From contig NC_014160.1 of NCBI RefSeq assembly GCF_000092185.1, positions 620,001 through 684,000 on the forward strand: a stretch of 64,000 nucleotides of DNA, written 5' to 3'. Positions 17,414 through 25,818 of this stretch are shown here, in pieces. The notes under the pieces are model-generated. The model saw nothing but the letters and a program-made list of their open reading frames with translations. It ran no database searches and was not told the DNA's origin. Source of the DNA: Thermosphaera aggregans DSM 11486 (lineage in GTDB: Archaea > Thermoproteota > Thermoprotei_A > Sulfolobales > Desulfurococcaceae). The first letter of the stretch is position 1. Each line of letters begins with the position of its first letter. The position numbers were made by a program, and so were the translations under genes.

Positions 17414-19084
17414 GAAGAAATTCCTTCCCACGATAAAAGATAGACCCAGCGCTATTATTACCAACCCTATCAACCCTGTAGTTATGAAGACGTATGCTTG
17501 AGTTCTAAGCTCTTCTGCTTTTTTCAACTCCTCCTCAACCATTAAAATCCTAGTTGACAAGTTAGCATTAATAGACTGACATGTGCTCAATTCTTCCCTA
17601 AGGTTCGAAACTGTTACATTCAATTCGTTGATTCGCGATTGTAGCTCGTTAATAGTAGCGTTTAACCCTGATATAACACTGTTTTTCAAATTCAACAGGT
17701 CGATTAAGCCTCCAATGCTCGGATTGTAATAAGTGCTCAGCGAGAACAAGTAGTGTACTAGGTTTGATACGTGAATACTCTCAATGTTTCTTTCAGTCAA
17801 GAACGTGGCAGGGGTATAAAAGATTAACCCGTTCCCAACACCTTCTAACTCGGGAGTGTTGACTATGAAATACTGTTCAATACCTTTATTCAAGAGTGTG
17901 TAGTTGATTCCTCCTAGGCTGGAGAGGTACTCATAAAGATTGGTTAAATTCCCTGTTACGTTGTAGACTCCGGGCATGAGCCTGACGCCTGGCGGACTAA
18001 TTAAAGGATGCCCCGTTATTTGGAACGGGTTGATCAGTATGAGTAGTGAGTTGGGGTTCCGCTCTAAGAACGCGCTAATGACTCTCGCCACTGATTCGCA
18101 AACCCTGAGCCTCAATTCCGTGGAGTTAAGCCGAAAACTCATTTTTTCGGTGAACAATAAGTAGGGATTGTAGATTATGTGAACGTGGAGATTGCTTCTA
18201 GATAGGGTTGTGTTGAGGACTTTTTCAAACGCTTTGAGAGACTCGTTAAACCACCACGCCAAGGCTTCACTGTCAAGTTCATCGCCGAACCATTCCTGGT
18301 AGAGGAACCAAAGTGGTAGAGTGCCTGTTACCTCGCCCAGGGGAGCTGAAAGCCATCCTTTCGAAGAGATTGTTCCTGGGAAGAATATTGTGATATGGGT
18401 TTCATTCTTGCTTACCATGTAGAATTTAATGTAATAGTCTCCTGGCTCCACCCCTTTTGTTTCGTTAACGCTGATTTTCACCTCATTTGACGATTTTAAG
18501 GATTGATCTATCGAGAGAGAGATATTGTAATAGTTGAGAAGTATTTTCACCTTCTCATTCTCAACAACAACTGTCACAGATGTATTGAGCTCAATCCATT
18601 CAATGCTCTCATTAATCCTGATAGTGGCTATGAATGGATTCAGCTTTTTCGCAAAGGTATTGTAGAAGGGATTCAATGAGTTAGAATGGTTTGCAGGGTT
18701 AATCATTGGGATGTTGATAAGGCTAACATTCCCCCATATAGCGTTCAACAAATCTTGATCAAGAACTTCAAGCCACAAGTAGGGAGCACCTTGAAGTAGG
18801 ACATGAGACTCATTCAACGGGATTTTATCATATACGTATAATTCGCCCGTGAGAAAACCGTACATGAACAAGTTGTAGTCATATGGGGGTAGCGGGGTTA
18901 CTTGGCTAACCCCGTAGTCAGTAGTGTTTAAAAGACTCGCAATGTATAATGCTTCATCCTTCGCCAACCCTGGCAGATAAATTGCGAGAAGTTCGCCCAC
19001 GCTGTTCCCATGTACAAGCAAAGGATTACTCAACAATGCAATTATTATTACCAGCACGAGTGTTCCAACCAAACCCTTTGGCAT
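17396..19084 (-). CDS. Surface protein with signal peptide, coiled-coil stalk and C-terminal membrane anchor
   Basis: A 562-residue extracytoplasmic protein of unknown function. Residues 4-25 are a signal-like hydrophobic segment (VGTLVLVIIIALLSNPLLV). The large middle domain has many Asn-X-Ser/Thr sites and no catalytic motif I recognise. Residues about 465-525 form a heptad coiled coil (LNATINELQSRINELNVTV), then a membrane helix (VFITTGLIGLVIIALGLSF) and a short basic tail. This stalk-plus-anchor plan suits proteins held between membrane and S-layer. ATG 19084 is chosen because GGTGA lies 6 bases upstream; ATG 19096 overlaps that signal. Its 3' end overlaps the YdjM-like gene by 18 bp. Confidence 0.65.
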   Translation of the reverse strand: MPKGLVGTLVLVIIIALLSNPLLVHGNSVGELLAIYLPGLAKDEALYIASLLNTTDYGVSQVTPLPPYDYNLFMYGFLTGELYVYDKIPLNESHVLLQGAPYLWLEVLDQDLLNAIWGNVSLINIPMINPANHSNSLNPFYNTFAKKLNPFIATIRINESIEWIELNTSVTVVVENEKVKILLNYYNISLSIDQSLKSSNEVKISVNETKGVEPGDYYIKFYMVSKNETHITIFFPGTISSKGWLSAPLGEVTGTLPLWFLYQEWFGDELDSEALAWWFNESLKAFEKVLNTTLSRSNLHVHIIYNPYLLFTEKMSFRLNSTELRLRVCESVARVISAFLERNPNSLLILINPFQITGHPLISPPGVRLMPGVYNVTGNLTNLYEYLSSLGGINYTLLNKGIEQYFIVNTPELEGVGNGLIFYTPATFLTERNIESIHVSNLVHYLFSLSTYYNPSIGGLIDLLNLKNSVISGLNATINELQSRINELNVTVSNLREELSTCQSINANLSTRILMVEEELKKAEELRTQAYVFITTGLIGLVIIALGLSFIVGRNFFSKQRS

Positions 19085-19156
19085 TCTATTCACCATTTAA
19101 ACATGTTATTCAGAGCTTAGCTTAAAAGTATATTACCCACGTATAAAACTTTAAAA

Positions 19157-20149
19157 ATGTATAACAAAGTATTAGTCTTAACCCTGTCATCGGTGAGGTT
19201 CTTGGAGAAGGATCTTGTAAAGCATGGGTTTAAGACACGTTACACGGGGTCTGAGATAGTTTTCGCAACCCTTGAAACGTTGAAAGAGTACTCCCTCTCC
19301 AGCGATGAGAAAAACTTTGCAAAGCAACTTTTAGCAACTTATGAGAAAATAGTTTCGGAGAGACCAGCATCGGCGGGGGTCCTAAACATTCTTAGAACCA
19401 TAATTGAATCCTTCTTAAGGTCTGGGTTGCAAACTATTCCAAGTGTGATCATGGATTTAAAATCAAGTTATGAGAAAGCCTTGTGGACTGTTGCCGATGT
19501 TGCTTGCAAAAGAGTTTCTAATGGAGACGTGTTGATGACCAACAGCAATAGCCTAGCTGTAAGAAGATTCTTCGCAAGGCTGAAGCAAGAAAACATTGAA
19601 GTAGAAGTATATGTTCCGGAGTCCAGACCGGGCCTCGAAGGCCTATTACTCGCAGAGTATTTGGAGGAGTTAGGTTTCAACGTAAACCTTATCGTTGATT
19701 CCGCGATGAGATATTTCATGAAAAACGTGGACAAGGTTTTCATGGGGGCTGAAGCAGTTGCCGCTAACGGGGCTGTCGTAAGCAAGGCTGGATCCAGCCT
19801 TATGGCTCTCGCAGCCAAAGAGGCTAGGGTCAGAGTCTACGTGTTAGCTCCACTACTTAAATTCAGCTTCGAATCCGTCTACGGAGAGATGATAAAACTC
19901 CCCGAAGGTGGGTGGGAGCTTTTAATGGATGCTGAAACAAGGAATACGTTACCGGAAAACTATTCTGCAAGGGCCCCAATATATGATGTAACTCCACCCG
20001 ACTACATAGATGCTATAGCCACGGAATACGGGATTTTCTCTCCTCAAGCGATCCCCATTTTATTGAGGGAGATATACGGCTCCTACCCGCCAAGCATAAC
20101 CCCCTTACCAAAACTTGTCAAACAACTCGAGGAGGCGTACCATTTATGA
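19157..20149 (+). CDS. eIF2B-like/ribose-1,5-bisphosphate isomerase paralogue with altered active site
   Basis: A 330-residue member of the eIF2B alpha/beta/delta-MtnA-R15P isomerase superfamily, recognised by GAEAVAANGAVVSKAGSSLM, ALAAKEARVRVYV and YDVTPPDYIDAIATEYG near the C terminus. Compared with the adjacent paralogue, the catalytic cysteine position (HCHSS there) reads TNSNS here, and the catalytic aspartate (GADTVAS there) is glutamate (GAEAVAA). It may therefore be a non-catalytic or regulatory subunit, or act on another ligand. The start is ATG 19157 with TTTAAAAAT just upstream and no clear ribosome-binding site, so it may be leaderless. Its stop overlaps the next start by four bases (ATGA). 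Confidence 0.75.
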   Translation: MYNKVLVLTLSSVRFLEKDLVKHGFKTRYTGSEIVFATLETLKEYSLSSDEKNFAKQLLATYEKIVSERPASAGVLNILRTIIESFLRSGLQTIPSVIMDLKSSYEKALWTVADVACKRVSNGDVLMTNSNSLAVRRFFARLKQENIEVEVYVPESRPGLEGLLLAEYLEELGFNVNLIVDSAMRYFMKNVDKVFMGAEAVAANGAVVSKAGSSLMALAAKEARVRVYVLAPLLKFSFESVYGEMIKLPEGGWELLMDAETRNTLPENYSARAPIYDVTPPDYIDAIATEYGIFSPQAIPILLREIYGSYPPSITPLPKLVKQLEEAYHL

Positions 20150-21147
20150 CGGAGCAAGAGGTTCCTTCAAAAGTCATTGAAATAGCGGAAGGAATTAAGA
20201 CTATGCGCATAAGAGGAGCGGGTAGAATAGCCCGGGCAGCTGCTGAGGCGCTGAAAATCGCGGCACTAGAGTATGGTGGCGTCAAAGAGGTCTCTTCTTT
20301 CAAGAAATACATGGGAAAAGTGGCTGACTTACTAATTGCAACTCGTCCAACCGCAGTGAGCCTTCCGAATGCGGTAATGTACGTTTTAGCCTCTTTACAC
20401 AGAGCAAATCCTAGAACATTCGAGGACGCAGTGAACGCTGTAGTGTTCTCTGCTGAAAAGTTCATCAATGAGAGCATCAACGCTGTCAAGATTATAGCCG
20501 AAACAGCGGCCAAAAGAATCAGGGAAAATTCAACAATACTGACCCACTGCCACAGCTCCGTGGCTGTAAGCGCAATCACAGAAGCCTACAAGCTGGGCAG
20601 ATTGGTTAAAGTATACAGCACTGAAACTCGTCCCTTCTTCCAGGGTAGAATAACCGCTAAGCAGTTACTTGAAAACGGTGTGCCCGTCGTCCAGATACCG
20701 GACAGTGCTGTGAGATATGTAATGCATGAAGTAGACCACGTGATCATAGGTGCGGACACAGTGGCAAGCAACGGGGCTGTTGTAAACAAGATCGGGACAA
20801 GCCAAGTAGCACTAGCAGCCAAGGAAGCAAGGGTAAGGGTCTACGTTGTGGCAGAGACCTATAAGTTCTCTCCAACAACACTGATAGGGGAACCCGTTCC
20901 CATAGAATTCAGGGATCCAGCCGAGATAGTCCCCGAATCGTGGCTTCGCAACCACCCCAGGGTTAAAGTGTTGAATCCATCATTCGATGTGACACCTCCA
21001 GAATATATCGATGCCATAATAACCGAGATCGGAGTAATACCTCCACAAGCCGCAATACTCGTTTTGATGGAGAGGTTGGGTTGGGCTTTAGATAAGATTA
21101 AACAGGGAGGATTTACAAAGATTAAGTTTGAAGACTTCACGGAGTAG
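20146..21147 (+). CDS. Ribose-1,5-bisphosphate isomerase (eIF2B-like family)
   Basis: Converts ribose 1,5-bisphosphate to ribulose 1,5-bisphosphate in the archaeal AMP/nucleoside salvage route that feeds archaeal RuBisCO. The N terminus reads IKTMRIRGAGRIARAAAEAL, the usual RG-AG start. The catalytic cysteine is in LTHCHSS (Cys 135) and the aspartate in IIGADTVASNGA (about 204); both line up with Cys133 and Asp202 described for the Thermococcus enzyme. The C-terminal FDVTPPEYIDAIITEIG is conserved. ATG overlaps the preceding paralogue stop by four bases, so the pair are translated together. RuBisCO and AMP phosphorylase are not in this window, so the full pathway cannot be confirmed. Confidence 0.85.
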   Translation: MTEQEVPSKVIEIAEGIKTMRIRGAGRIARAAAEALKIAALEYGGVKEVSSFKKYMGKVADLLIATRPTAVSLPNAVMYVLASLHRANPRTFEDAVNAVVFSAEKFINESINAVKIIAETAAKRIRENSTILTHCHSSVAVSAITEAYKLGRLVKVYSTETRPFFQGRITAKQLLENGVPVVQIPDSAVRYVMHEVDHVIIGADTVASNGAVVNKIGTSQVALAAKEARVRVYVVAETYKFSPTTLIGEPVPIEFRDPAEIVPESWLRNHPRVKVLNPSFDVTPPEYIDAIITEIGVIPPQAAILVLMERLGWALDKIKQGGFTKIKFEDFTE

Positions 21148-21153
21148 AGGTTT

Positions 21154-21486
21154 ATGGAAAAGGAAATGGAAAAAATGAAGAACGAAATTATTAGTCTAAT
21201 AGATGAATCCAAGCTTCCCATAGTTAAGGAGGCATTCTACTCCAACCCTGAAGTTGAAGCCGTAATGGAAAGACTCTATGATCAATGGGAGAAAAACAAT
21301 CACGCTGGAATCCCCCTAGATTACGCTACACACGAGGAACTATTGCTACTTTATAAAGTAGCGAAGGAAGTCGTTGACTCTCCTCACGGGGAGTTGTCTA
21401 GAGCCAGAATGAGAAGAGCAATGGGTTTGTCGGAGAAAGGCGATGAAAAGAAGAGTCTCTGGAAGAAGTTGTTTAAAAAAGGATGA
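21154..21486 (+). CDS. Small conserved-looking hypothetical protein
   Basis: A 110-residue, strongly charged and mostly helical protein that I do not recognise. It has no cysteine, no hydrophobic segment and a lysine-rich C terminus (KKSLWKKLFKKG). The start is ATG 21154, seven bases after the isomerase stop, with GAGG at -9. It probably belongs to the same transcript as the isomerase pair and the SufT-like gene downstream (28 bp gap). The basic tail could contact nucleic acid or ribosome, but nothing in the sequence proves it. Confidence 0.6.
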   Translation: MEKEMEKMKNEIISLIDESKLPIVKEAFYSNPEVEAVMERLYDQWEKNNHAGIPLDYATHEELLLLYKVAKEVVDSPHGELSRARMRRAMGLSEKGDEKKSLWKKLFKKG

Positions 21487-21514
21487 ACCAATAACTCTGT
21501 TATAGGGATGGTCG

Positions 21515-21877
21515 TTGGCGAACGAAGAGTTGAAGGAGAAAATAATCAAGGTGCTGGAAACCATTATGGATCCTGAAATAGGCATAGACATCTACAACCT
21601 AGGATTGATTTACAATATTGAGATAGTTGATGAGAAGAAGGTTAAAATAGACATGGGTTTGACCACAATGTTTTGTCCATTAGCAACTACCCTCCCGCTC
21701 ATGGTTATTGATCAATTGAAAGAAGTCCTTAACATGGATGCCGACATAAGTATAGTATACGACCCGCCTTGGACACCCCTGAGAATGACGCCTAAGGGAA
21801 GGGAGATGTTTAAAGAAAGATTTGGCTACGATATTGTGGAACAATATGAGAAAACATTAAATCCTCACCAGGAGTAA
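21515..21877 (+). CDS. MIP18/DUF59 family iron-sulfur assembly protein (SufT-like)
   Basis: A single DUF59 domain of 120 residues, the family that includes eukaryotic MIP18/CIA2 and bacterial SufT, which help mature Fe-S proteins. The signature is visible: VLETIMDPEIGIDIYNLGLIY near the N terminus, then MGLTTMFCPLATTLP with the conserved cysteine, and VYDPPWTPLRMTPKGREM. The TTG start at 21515 follows GGGATGGT by two to three bases, a weak signal. The neighbouring serS is expressed separately or by readthrough after a 66 bp gap. Role inferred from family. Confidence 0.85.
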   Translation: MANEELKEKIIKVLETIMDPEIGIDIYNLGLIYNIEIVDEKKVKIDMGLTTMFCPLATTLPLMVIDQLKEVLNMDADISIVYDPPWTPLRMTPKGREMFKERFGYDIVEQYEKTLNPHQE

Positions 21878-21943
21878 GGCCTATAATCTATCTTTTAAAT
21901 ATTTGAACAATCATTTAATGATGTGTAAGTAAAGGTGGGAAAA

Positions 21944-23326
21944 TTGTCATGGAGTATTTTAACACTACTTCGTGAAAACCCTGAACTACTTAAGGCCCAT
22001 GTGAAGAAACGATTCATGGATACATCTATGGTTGATGAAGCGTTTAGGCTTGACCAGGAATGGAGAAGACTTTTAACCGAGGTCCAAGAGCTCAGGCATA
22101 AACATAACGTGATAAGTAGAGAAGTCTCTAAAGCCCCGCCTGAGTTAAAAGAAGAACTACTTAGGCAGGCTAAGCAATTGCTGAGCCAACTGGAAATGTT
22201 TGAAGCAAAACTAAAAGAGCTCGAGGCCCAGAGAGAGGATGCTTTGAGAAGGCTTCCAAACACGGTACATGAGAGCGTTCCCGTGGGTCCCGACGACTCG
22301 TACAATGTTCCAATTAGATTTTGGGGTAAGCCGAAAGTATGGAAGGAGCATGTTGAACAATTCAAACAACAAACGGAGAAGTACGGCTTCAAAGTAGACT
22401 ACATCGAAATCGATTGGAAGCCTATTGGGCACGCTGACATGCTAGAGAACGTGTTAAAACTAGGTGATACTTTAAAAGCTGGGGAGGTTGCTGGAAGCAG
22501 GTTTTACTACTTATTCAACGACATCGTCTTCCTTGATCTAGCCCTCCTAATGTATGCCATCGACTATCTGACCAGCAAGGGTTATACGCTCGTCCTACCA
22601 CCTTACATGTTGCGCCACGAGGTCATGTCCGGTGTAATAGACCTTGCCACGTTCAAAGATGCGATTTACAAGATAGAAGGAGAGGACTTATACTTAATCG
22701 CTACCGCAGAACACTCCCTAGCCGCGCTACACTACAATGAGGATTTAGAGGAAGAGGTCTTACCGTTGAAATACGCCGGCATAAGCCCATGTTTCAGGAA
22801 GGAGGCTGGAGCGGGAAGCCGGGATTTAAAAGGGATATTCAGGGTACACCAATTCCATAAGATAGAGCAATACGTTTACGCTAAACCAGAGGAGAGCTGG
22901 GATTTAATGGAGGAGTTAATAGGAAATGCGGAAGAACTATTCAAAGGCCTGGAGCTTCCTTATAGAATCGTAAATATTGCAAGCGGAGACTTAGGGGCGC
23001 CAGCGGCGAAGAAGTATGATCTAGAGACTTGGATGCCTGCGCAGGGATTGTTCAGAGAAATGGTAAGCTGCAGTAACACTACTGACTGGCAGTCATATAG
23101 ATTGAGAACAAGGCTGATCAGACGAAAGGGGATGGTTAAAGAATACGTTCACACTCTTAACAGCACCGCAATAGCAAGTACTAGAACTATTACTGCAATA
23201 CTCGAAAATCATCAACAAGAAGACGGAACGGTCTACATCCCTAAGGTCCTGAGAAAATACCTTGAGGTCTTTAAGGCAGCCCCAAAGGATTATCTGCACC
23301 CTGTTAAGAAGGAGAAGGCTGTTTAA
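21944..23326 (+). CDS. serS: Seryl-tRNA synthetase
   Basis: Class IIa synthetase that charges tRNA-Ser. Residues 30 to about 105 form the long antiparallel coiled-coil arm that binds the tRNA variable arm ([40 protein letters not shown]). The core carries [14 protein letters not shown], motif 2 [15 protein letters not shown] near residue 283, and a motif 3 region with [18 protein letters not shown]. This is the common SerRS, not the rare methanogen type. TTG 21944 has GGTGG five bases upstream and gives the [14 protein letters not shown] start usual in archaea; the GTG at 21935 lies inside that signal. Confidence 0.95.
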   Translation: MSWSILTLLRENPELLKAHVKKRFMDTSMVDEAFRLDQEWRRLLTEVQELRHKHNVISREVSKAPPELKEELLRQAKQLLSQLEMFEAKLKELEAQREDALRRLPNTVHESVPVGPDDSYNVPIRFWGKPKVWKEHVEQFKQQTEKYGFKVDYIEIDWKPIGHADMLENVLKLGDTLKAGEVAGSRFYYLFNDIVFLDLALLMYAIDYLTSKGYTLVLPPYMLRHEVMSGVIDLATFKDAIYKIEGEDLYLIATAEHSLAALHYNEDLEEEVLPLKYAGISPCFRKEAGAGSRDLKGIFRVHQFHKIEQYVYAKPEESWDLMEELIGNAEELFKGLELPYRIVNIASGDLGAPAAKKYDLETWMPAQGLFREMVSCSNTTDWQSYRLRTRLIRRKGMVKEYVHTLNSTAIASTRTITAILENHQQEDGTVYIPKVLRKYLEVFKAAPKDYLHPVKKEKAV

Positions 23327-23393
23327 TTAAAAATTCTTCTCATCCTATGGTTTAAAATGCTGATCATGTTGGATTCTGATAAAGGGTGCTTAA

Positions 23394-23765
23394 ATGGAGC
23401 AGGAACTACCAGAGGTTACTAAGGTTATAGTTGAAGTGTTCCTGGACTTCAGCGAGGAAAGCGATAAGGCATTGAAAACTCTTCTCGCAGTTGCCGAGGA
23501 ATTATTGGATCAACACATATGGGTCGACGTAATACCTCACCACGTGTGGTTTTCAGATCCTCTCGAAGCGGAGGCGATGGATCTACCCCGGATTGTTATT
23601 AATGGAAAGATAAGATTCATAGGTAAAGCTCCCGAAAAAAACGAGGTGAAGTCAGCTATAATGGAAAGGATCGGAGCACCATTTGTCAAAAGCGATGACG
23701 TGGAGATAGAAAGCATCAGGTTTTTCGATGGGGGTTTTAAAGAAATAGCCTTCGTCTCCACGTAA
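23394..23765 (+). CDS. Hypothetical protein, possible cysteine-less thioredoxin-like fold
   Basis: A 123-residue protein with an alternating strand/helix pattern that resembles a thioredoxin or glutaredoxin-like fold: VIVEVFLDFSEESDKALKTL, then VDVIPHHVWF, then LPRIVINGKIRFIGKAPEKNEV, the cis-proline-like LPRIVI and the following NGK. It contains no cysteine, so redox chemistry is excluded; it could be a binding or scaffold domain. ATG 23394 has no strong ribosome-binding site; a TTTAAAAT element stands about 45 bp upstream. A candidate small RNA lies downstream on the same strand. Confidence 0.55.
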   Translation: MEQELPEVTKVIVEVFLDFSEESDKALKTLLAVAEELLDQHIWVDVIPHHVWFSDPLEAEAMDLPRIVINGKIRFIGKAPEKNEVKSAIMERIGAPFVKSDDVEIESIRFFDGGFKEIAFVST

Positions 23766-23787
23766 GAATTGGGCATTCACATTAAAA

Positions 23788-23795
23788 TTTATAAG
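23788..23795 (+). promoter_or_regulatory. TATA box of candidate small RNA
   Basis: TTTATAAG in an AT-rich run downstream of the 23394-23765 gene. The next gene on this strand is 2 kb away, so this promoter element has no protein-coding target. About 25 bases later the sequence turns GC-rich and structured, the correct archaeal TATA-to-start distance for a non-coding transcript. Confidence 0.45.
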
Positions 23796-23817
23796 GGATT
23801 TTTAACAAATTTTTAAT

Positions 23818-23882
23818 TGCAGAGCCGCCCACCACCGTGGGATGCGAAAAACCCATAATGTTTCGGCATCGTGTAAAAGGCA
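23818..23882 (+). ncRNA. Candidate structured small RNA
   Basis: The GC-rich stretch between two convergent genes can fold into two adjacent hairpins: CCCAC/GTGGG at 23828-23832 and 23837-23841 with a four-base loop, then GATGCGAAA/TTTCGGCATC (23841-23849 with 23861-23870, one bulged C). A short outer GCC/GGC pairing (23824-23826 with 23879-23881) could close a three-way junction. A TATA box lies about 25 bp upstream. I see neither C/D boxes nor an H/ACA tail, and no known family fits. It could also be part of a 3' untranslated region of the gene upstream. Confidence 0.35.
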
Positions 23883-23958
23883 ATCTTTGGTGAACAGTGT
23901 TTTTGAAATCTCGACAAAATTAGCAAACAATAAGTTACAATACGTCTTTAGCCGAACT

Positions 23959-24813
23959 TTAAACATTATTTTCAACCGGGTGGGTGGGTGGCGATGAAGC
24001 TTTTTTGGCTAACCACTTCTCCGTCTCCACTACACTCTTGTGAACGGATTCTACAATATCGTTTGTTATTAGGTAGTAAAAAGTTAAGGACCCTAGGAAG
24101 AAGTCGCCGGCCCCCGTCGTATCCGGGTATGGCTCGCCTGCATGATATACTTCCTCAATTCTTCCGTCGTATACTAGAACAATGTTGAAAGGACCATTTG
24201 TCACTACTATAATCTGATCATCGAAAATATTTTTCAGCTTGAAAGCTACGTGCTTAATATTTTGCTCGCTTGTTAGTGCCCTTGCCTCTTCAATATCCAT
24301 GTGAACTAGCCGCATCATTCTTATCGATTCGAACACTTGCTCATCCGGGTAGAGTATTATTGAACGGTTCCTCTTCAATCTTAAAAATCCTTGGACATCT
24401 CCAGCCAAAATTATCGACCTGTTTGATAACTGTTTAATAAAGCTAGGTAAAATCTCCCTGTAAACAGGGTTCACTATGGCTACACACAAGTCCTCGTTCA
24501 TGTTCCAAACATGTAAAGGAGGTCCTTCCTGTAAGAGTGCTAAGGCTCTCGAGCCTTTCTCATCATACTTTATATGGAAAATATTGTAAGTGTTAGAGTA
24601 CTGTAGTGGGACAACATGCTTGAATACTGGGTGATTAATGATTGAATGAGATATTGCGGAGTATATTTTTATCTTAAATCCTTTTTCCATAAAGGGTAAA
24701 CTCGTGTAGTAAACGCCTCCTCCATAGCTCCATCTTTTCCCACGATCATCCTCAATGATGTCGAGTGTTGGATTCCCATAAATGCATACTTCCCTAGTCA
24801 GATCTTGTTTCAC
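23959..24813 (-). CDS. PfkB-family sugar or nucleoside kinase
   Basis: A ribokinase-fold kinase of 284 residues. The C-terminal signature YPDTTGAGDFFLGSLTFYYL holds the catalytic aspartate and the anion-hole glycines; the N terminus begins CIYGNPTLDIIEDDRG, and WSYGGGVYYTSL matches the substrate-binding GG motif. The middle has the VTNGPFNIVLVY nucleotide-site strand. The substrate cannot be told; distant members act on ribose, adenosine, fructose or inositol derivatives. It overlaps the preceding small gene by 20 bp, so the two are translationally coupled. The C terminus ends with a proline/threonine-rich tail. Confidence 0.75.
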   Translation of the reverse strand: MKQDLTREVCIYGNPTLDIIEDDRGKRWSYGGGVYYTSLPFMEKGFKIKIYSAISHSIINHPVFKHVVPLQYSNTYNIFHIKYDEKGSRALALLQEGPPLHVWNMNEDLCVAIVNPVYREILPSFIKQLSNRSIILAGDVQGFLRLKRNRSIILYPDEQVFESIRMMRLVHMDIEEARALTSEQNIKHVAFKLKNIFDDQIIVVTNGPFNIVLVYDGRIEEVYHAGEPYPDTTGAGDFFLGSLTFYYLITNDIVESVHKSVVETEKWLAKKASSPPTHPVENNV

Positions 24814-25084
24814 CCATTCTCTTACGTATTTCTTCCAGCTTACTGGCCAATCCCCTGGTATGGAAATTTTTTATATGCTCTATCAAGTCATCTATGGAGA
24901 AGAATAGGGATACTTCACCCTTCAGCTCAGCATGAGTGGCGCTCTTCCCTAGACAAGTGGAGATGGCATTTAAACATATTGGACAGGCTATCAGCCCGGT
25001 TACTTTATCTCTACACGTGTTTAGAATAATTCCATTGCTCTCTAATCTTACGGCTTCCCATTTAGGCTCCCACGTGTATGCCAA
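24794..25084 (-). CDS. Small cysteine-containing protein of unknown function
   Basis: A 96-residue protein that I do not recognise. It contains CPICLNAISTCLGK preceded by a further cysteine (LNTCRDK) and followed by a histidine, a pattern that could bind one zinc or iron ion. The rest is helical and charged. The TTG start at 25084 follows GGTGAGGAG. Its end overlaps the PfkB-like kinase start by 20 bp, so it is probably the kinase's operon partner. A zinc-ribbon accessory role is possible but not shown. Confidence 0.5.
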   Translation of the reverse strand: MAYTWEPKWEAVRLESNGIILNTCRDKVTGLIACPICLNAISTCLGKSATHAELKGEVSLFFSIDDLIEHIKNFHTRGLASKLEEIRKRMGETRSD

Positions 25085-25116
25085 CAGCTCCTCACCATTT
25101 CACTGTACGGAGCAAA

Positions 25117-25758
25117 CTATCCATACCTGGGAATCAACACTGTTTTTTCATAGTTCTCTAACGTGAAAAAGTTTGAATCAAGCTTCACAATATTGAATCC
25201 TTCAACAAGCTTTAAGAACTCGTCAACCGGTTTTATCGGGAGATTTAATCCTTTCACCCAATAATGTATCGGTAAAATATTCAACGGGTTTAATGACCTA
25301 GCAATATCCCATGCCTCATAAGGCTCAATAGTGTAAAACCCACCCACCGGTATAATTAATAAATCAACTCCGCGGAGCTTGGAGACAACATCAGAAGAGG
25401 GTTTGTCGCCTAAGTCGCCCAGGTGAACAACTCTCCTCTCCTCAACCTCTACTAAGTAAATAGTGTTCTTCCCCCTTCTCTTCCCACCAGCTTTATCGTG
25501 AAATGATTCAAACCCCTCTATCCGCACATTATCCACTACAGCCTCGCCTACGAATTCCTTAAAGACACGGGTCCTGTTTTTCTTAACAACTTCTACTGCG
25601 TTGTGGTCGAAATGATCATGCGTCACAAGAACCAAGTCTGCCTTTACGCTTGGCCTCTCCAACCCAATACTCCCGCCGTCATGAGGATCGAATACTATCG
25701 TATAGCCGTTGCTCAACTCGAGAGATACGCAAGCGTGACCATGCCATGCAACCTTCAT
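25117..25758 (-). CDS. Metallo-beta-lactamase-fold hydrolase, UPF0173/UlaG-like
   Basis: A soluble metal-dependent hydrolase of 213 residues. It begins MKVAWHGHACVSLEL, the UlaG/UPF0173 hallmark, then shows the zinc motif VTHDHFDHNAVEVV, later VVHLGDLGDKPSSDVV and LLIIPVGGFYTIEP, and a final PIHYW. Known relatives are ascorbate-6-phosphate lactonase and uncharacterised UPF0173 proteins; the archaeal substrate is not known. ATG 25758 has GTGGGT three bases upstream, while an upstream start at 25806 adds residues that do not fit the family. It diverges from the GT2 gene over 60 bp. Confidence 0.82.
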   Translation of the reverse strand: MKVAWHGHACVSLELSNGYTIVFDPHDGGSIGLERPSVKADLVLVTHDHFDHNAVEVVKKNRTRVFKEFVGEAVVDNVRIEGFESFHDKAGGKRRGKNTIYLVEVEERRVVHLGDLGDKPSSDVVSKLRGVDLLIIPVGGFYTIEPYEAWDIARSLNPLNILPIHYWVKGLNLPIKPVDEFLKLVEGFNIVKLDSNFFTLENYEKTVLIPRYG

Positions 25759-25818
25759 GCAACCCACGTTTAATATTATATTGTAAACCCTATATATGAA
25801 TTTCAATAGGGATTTTGA

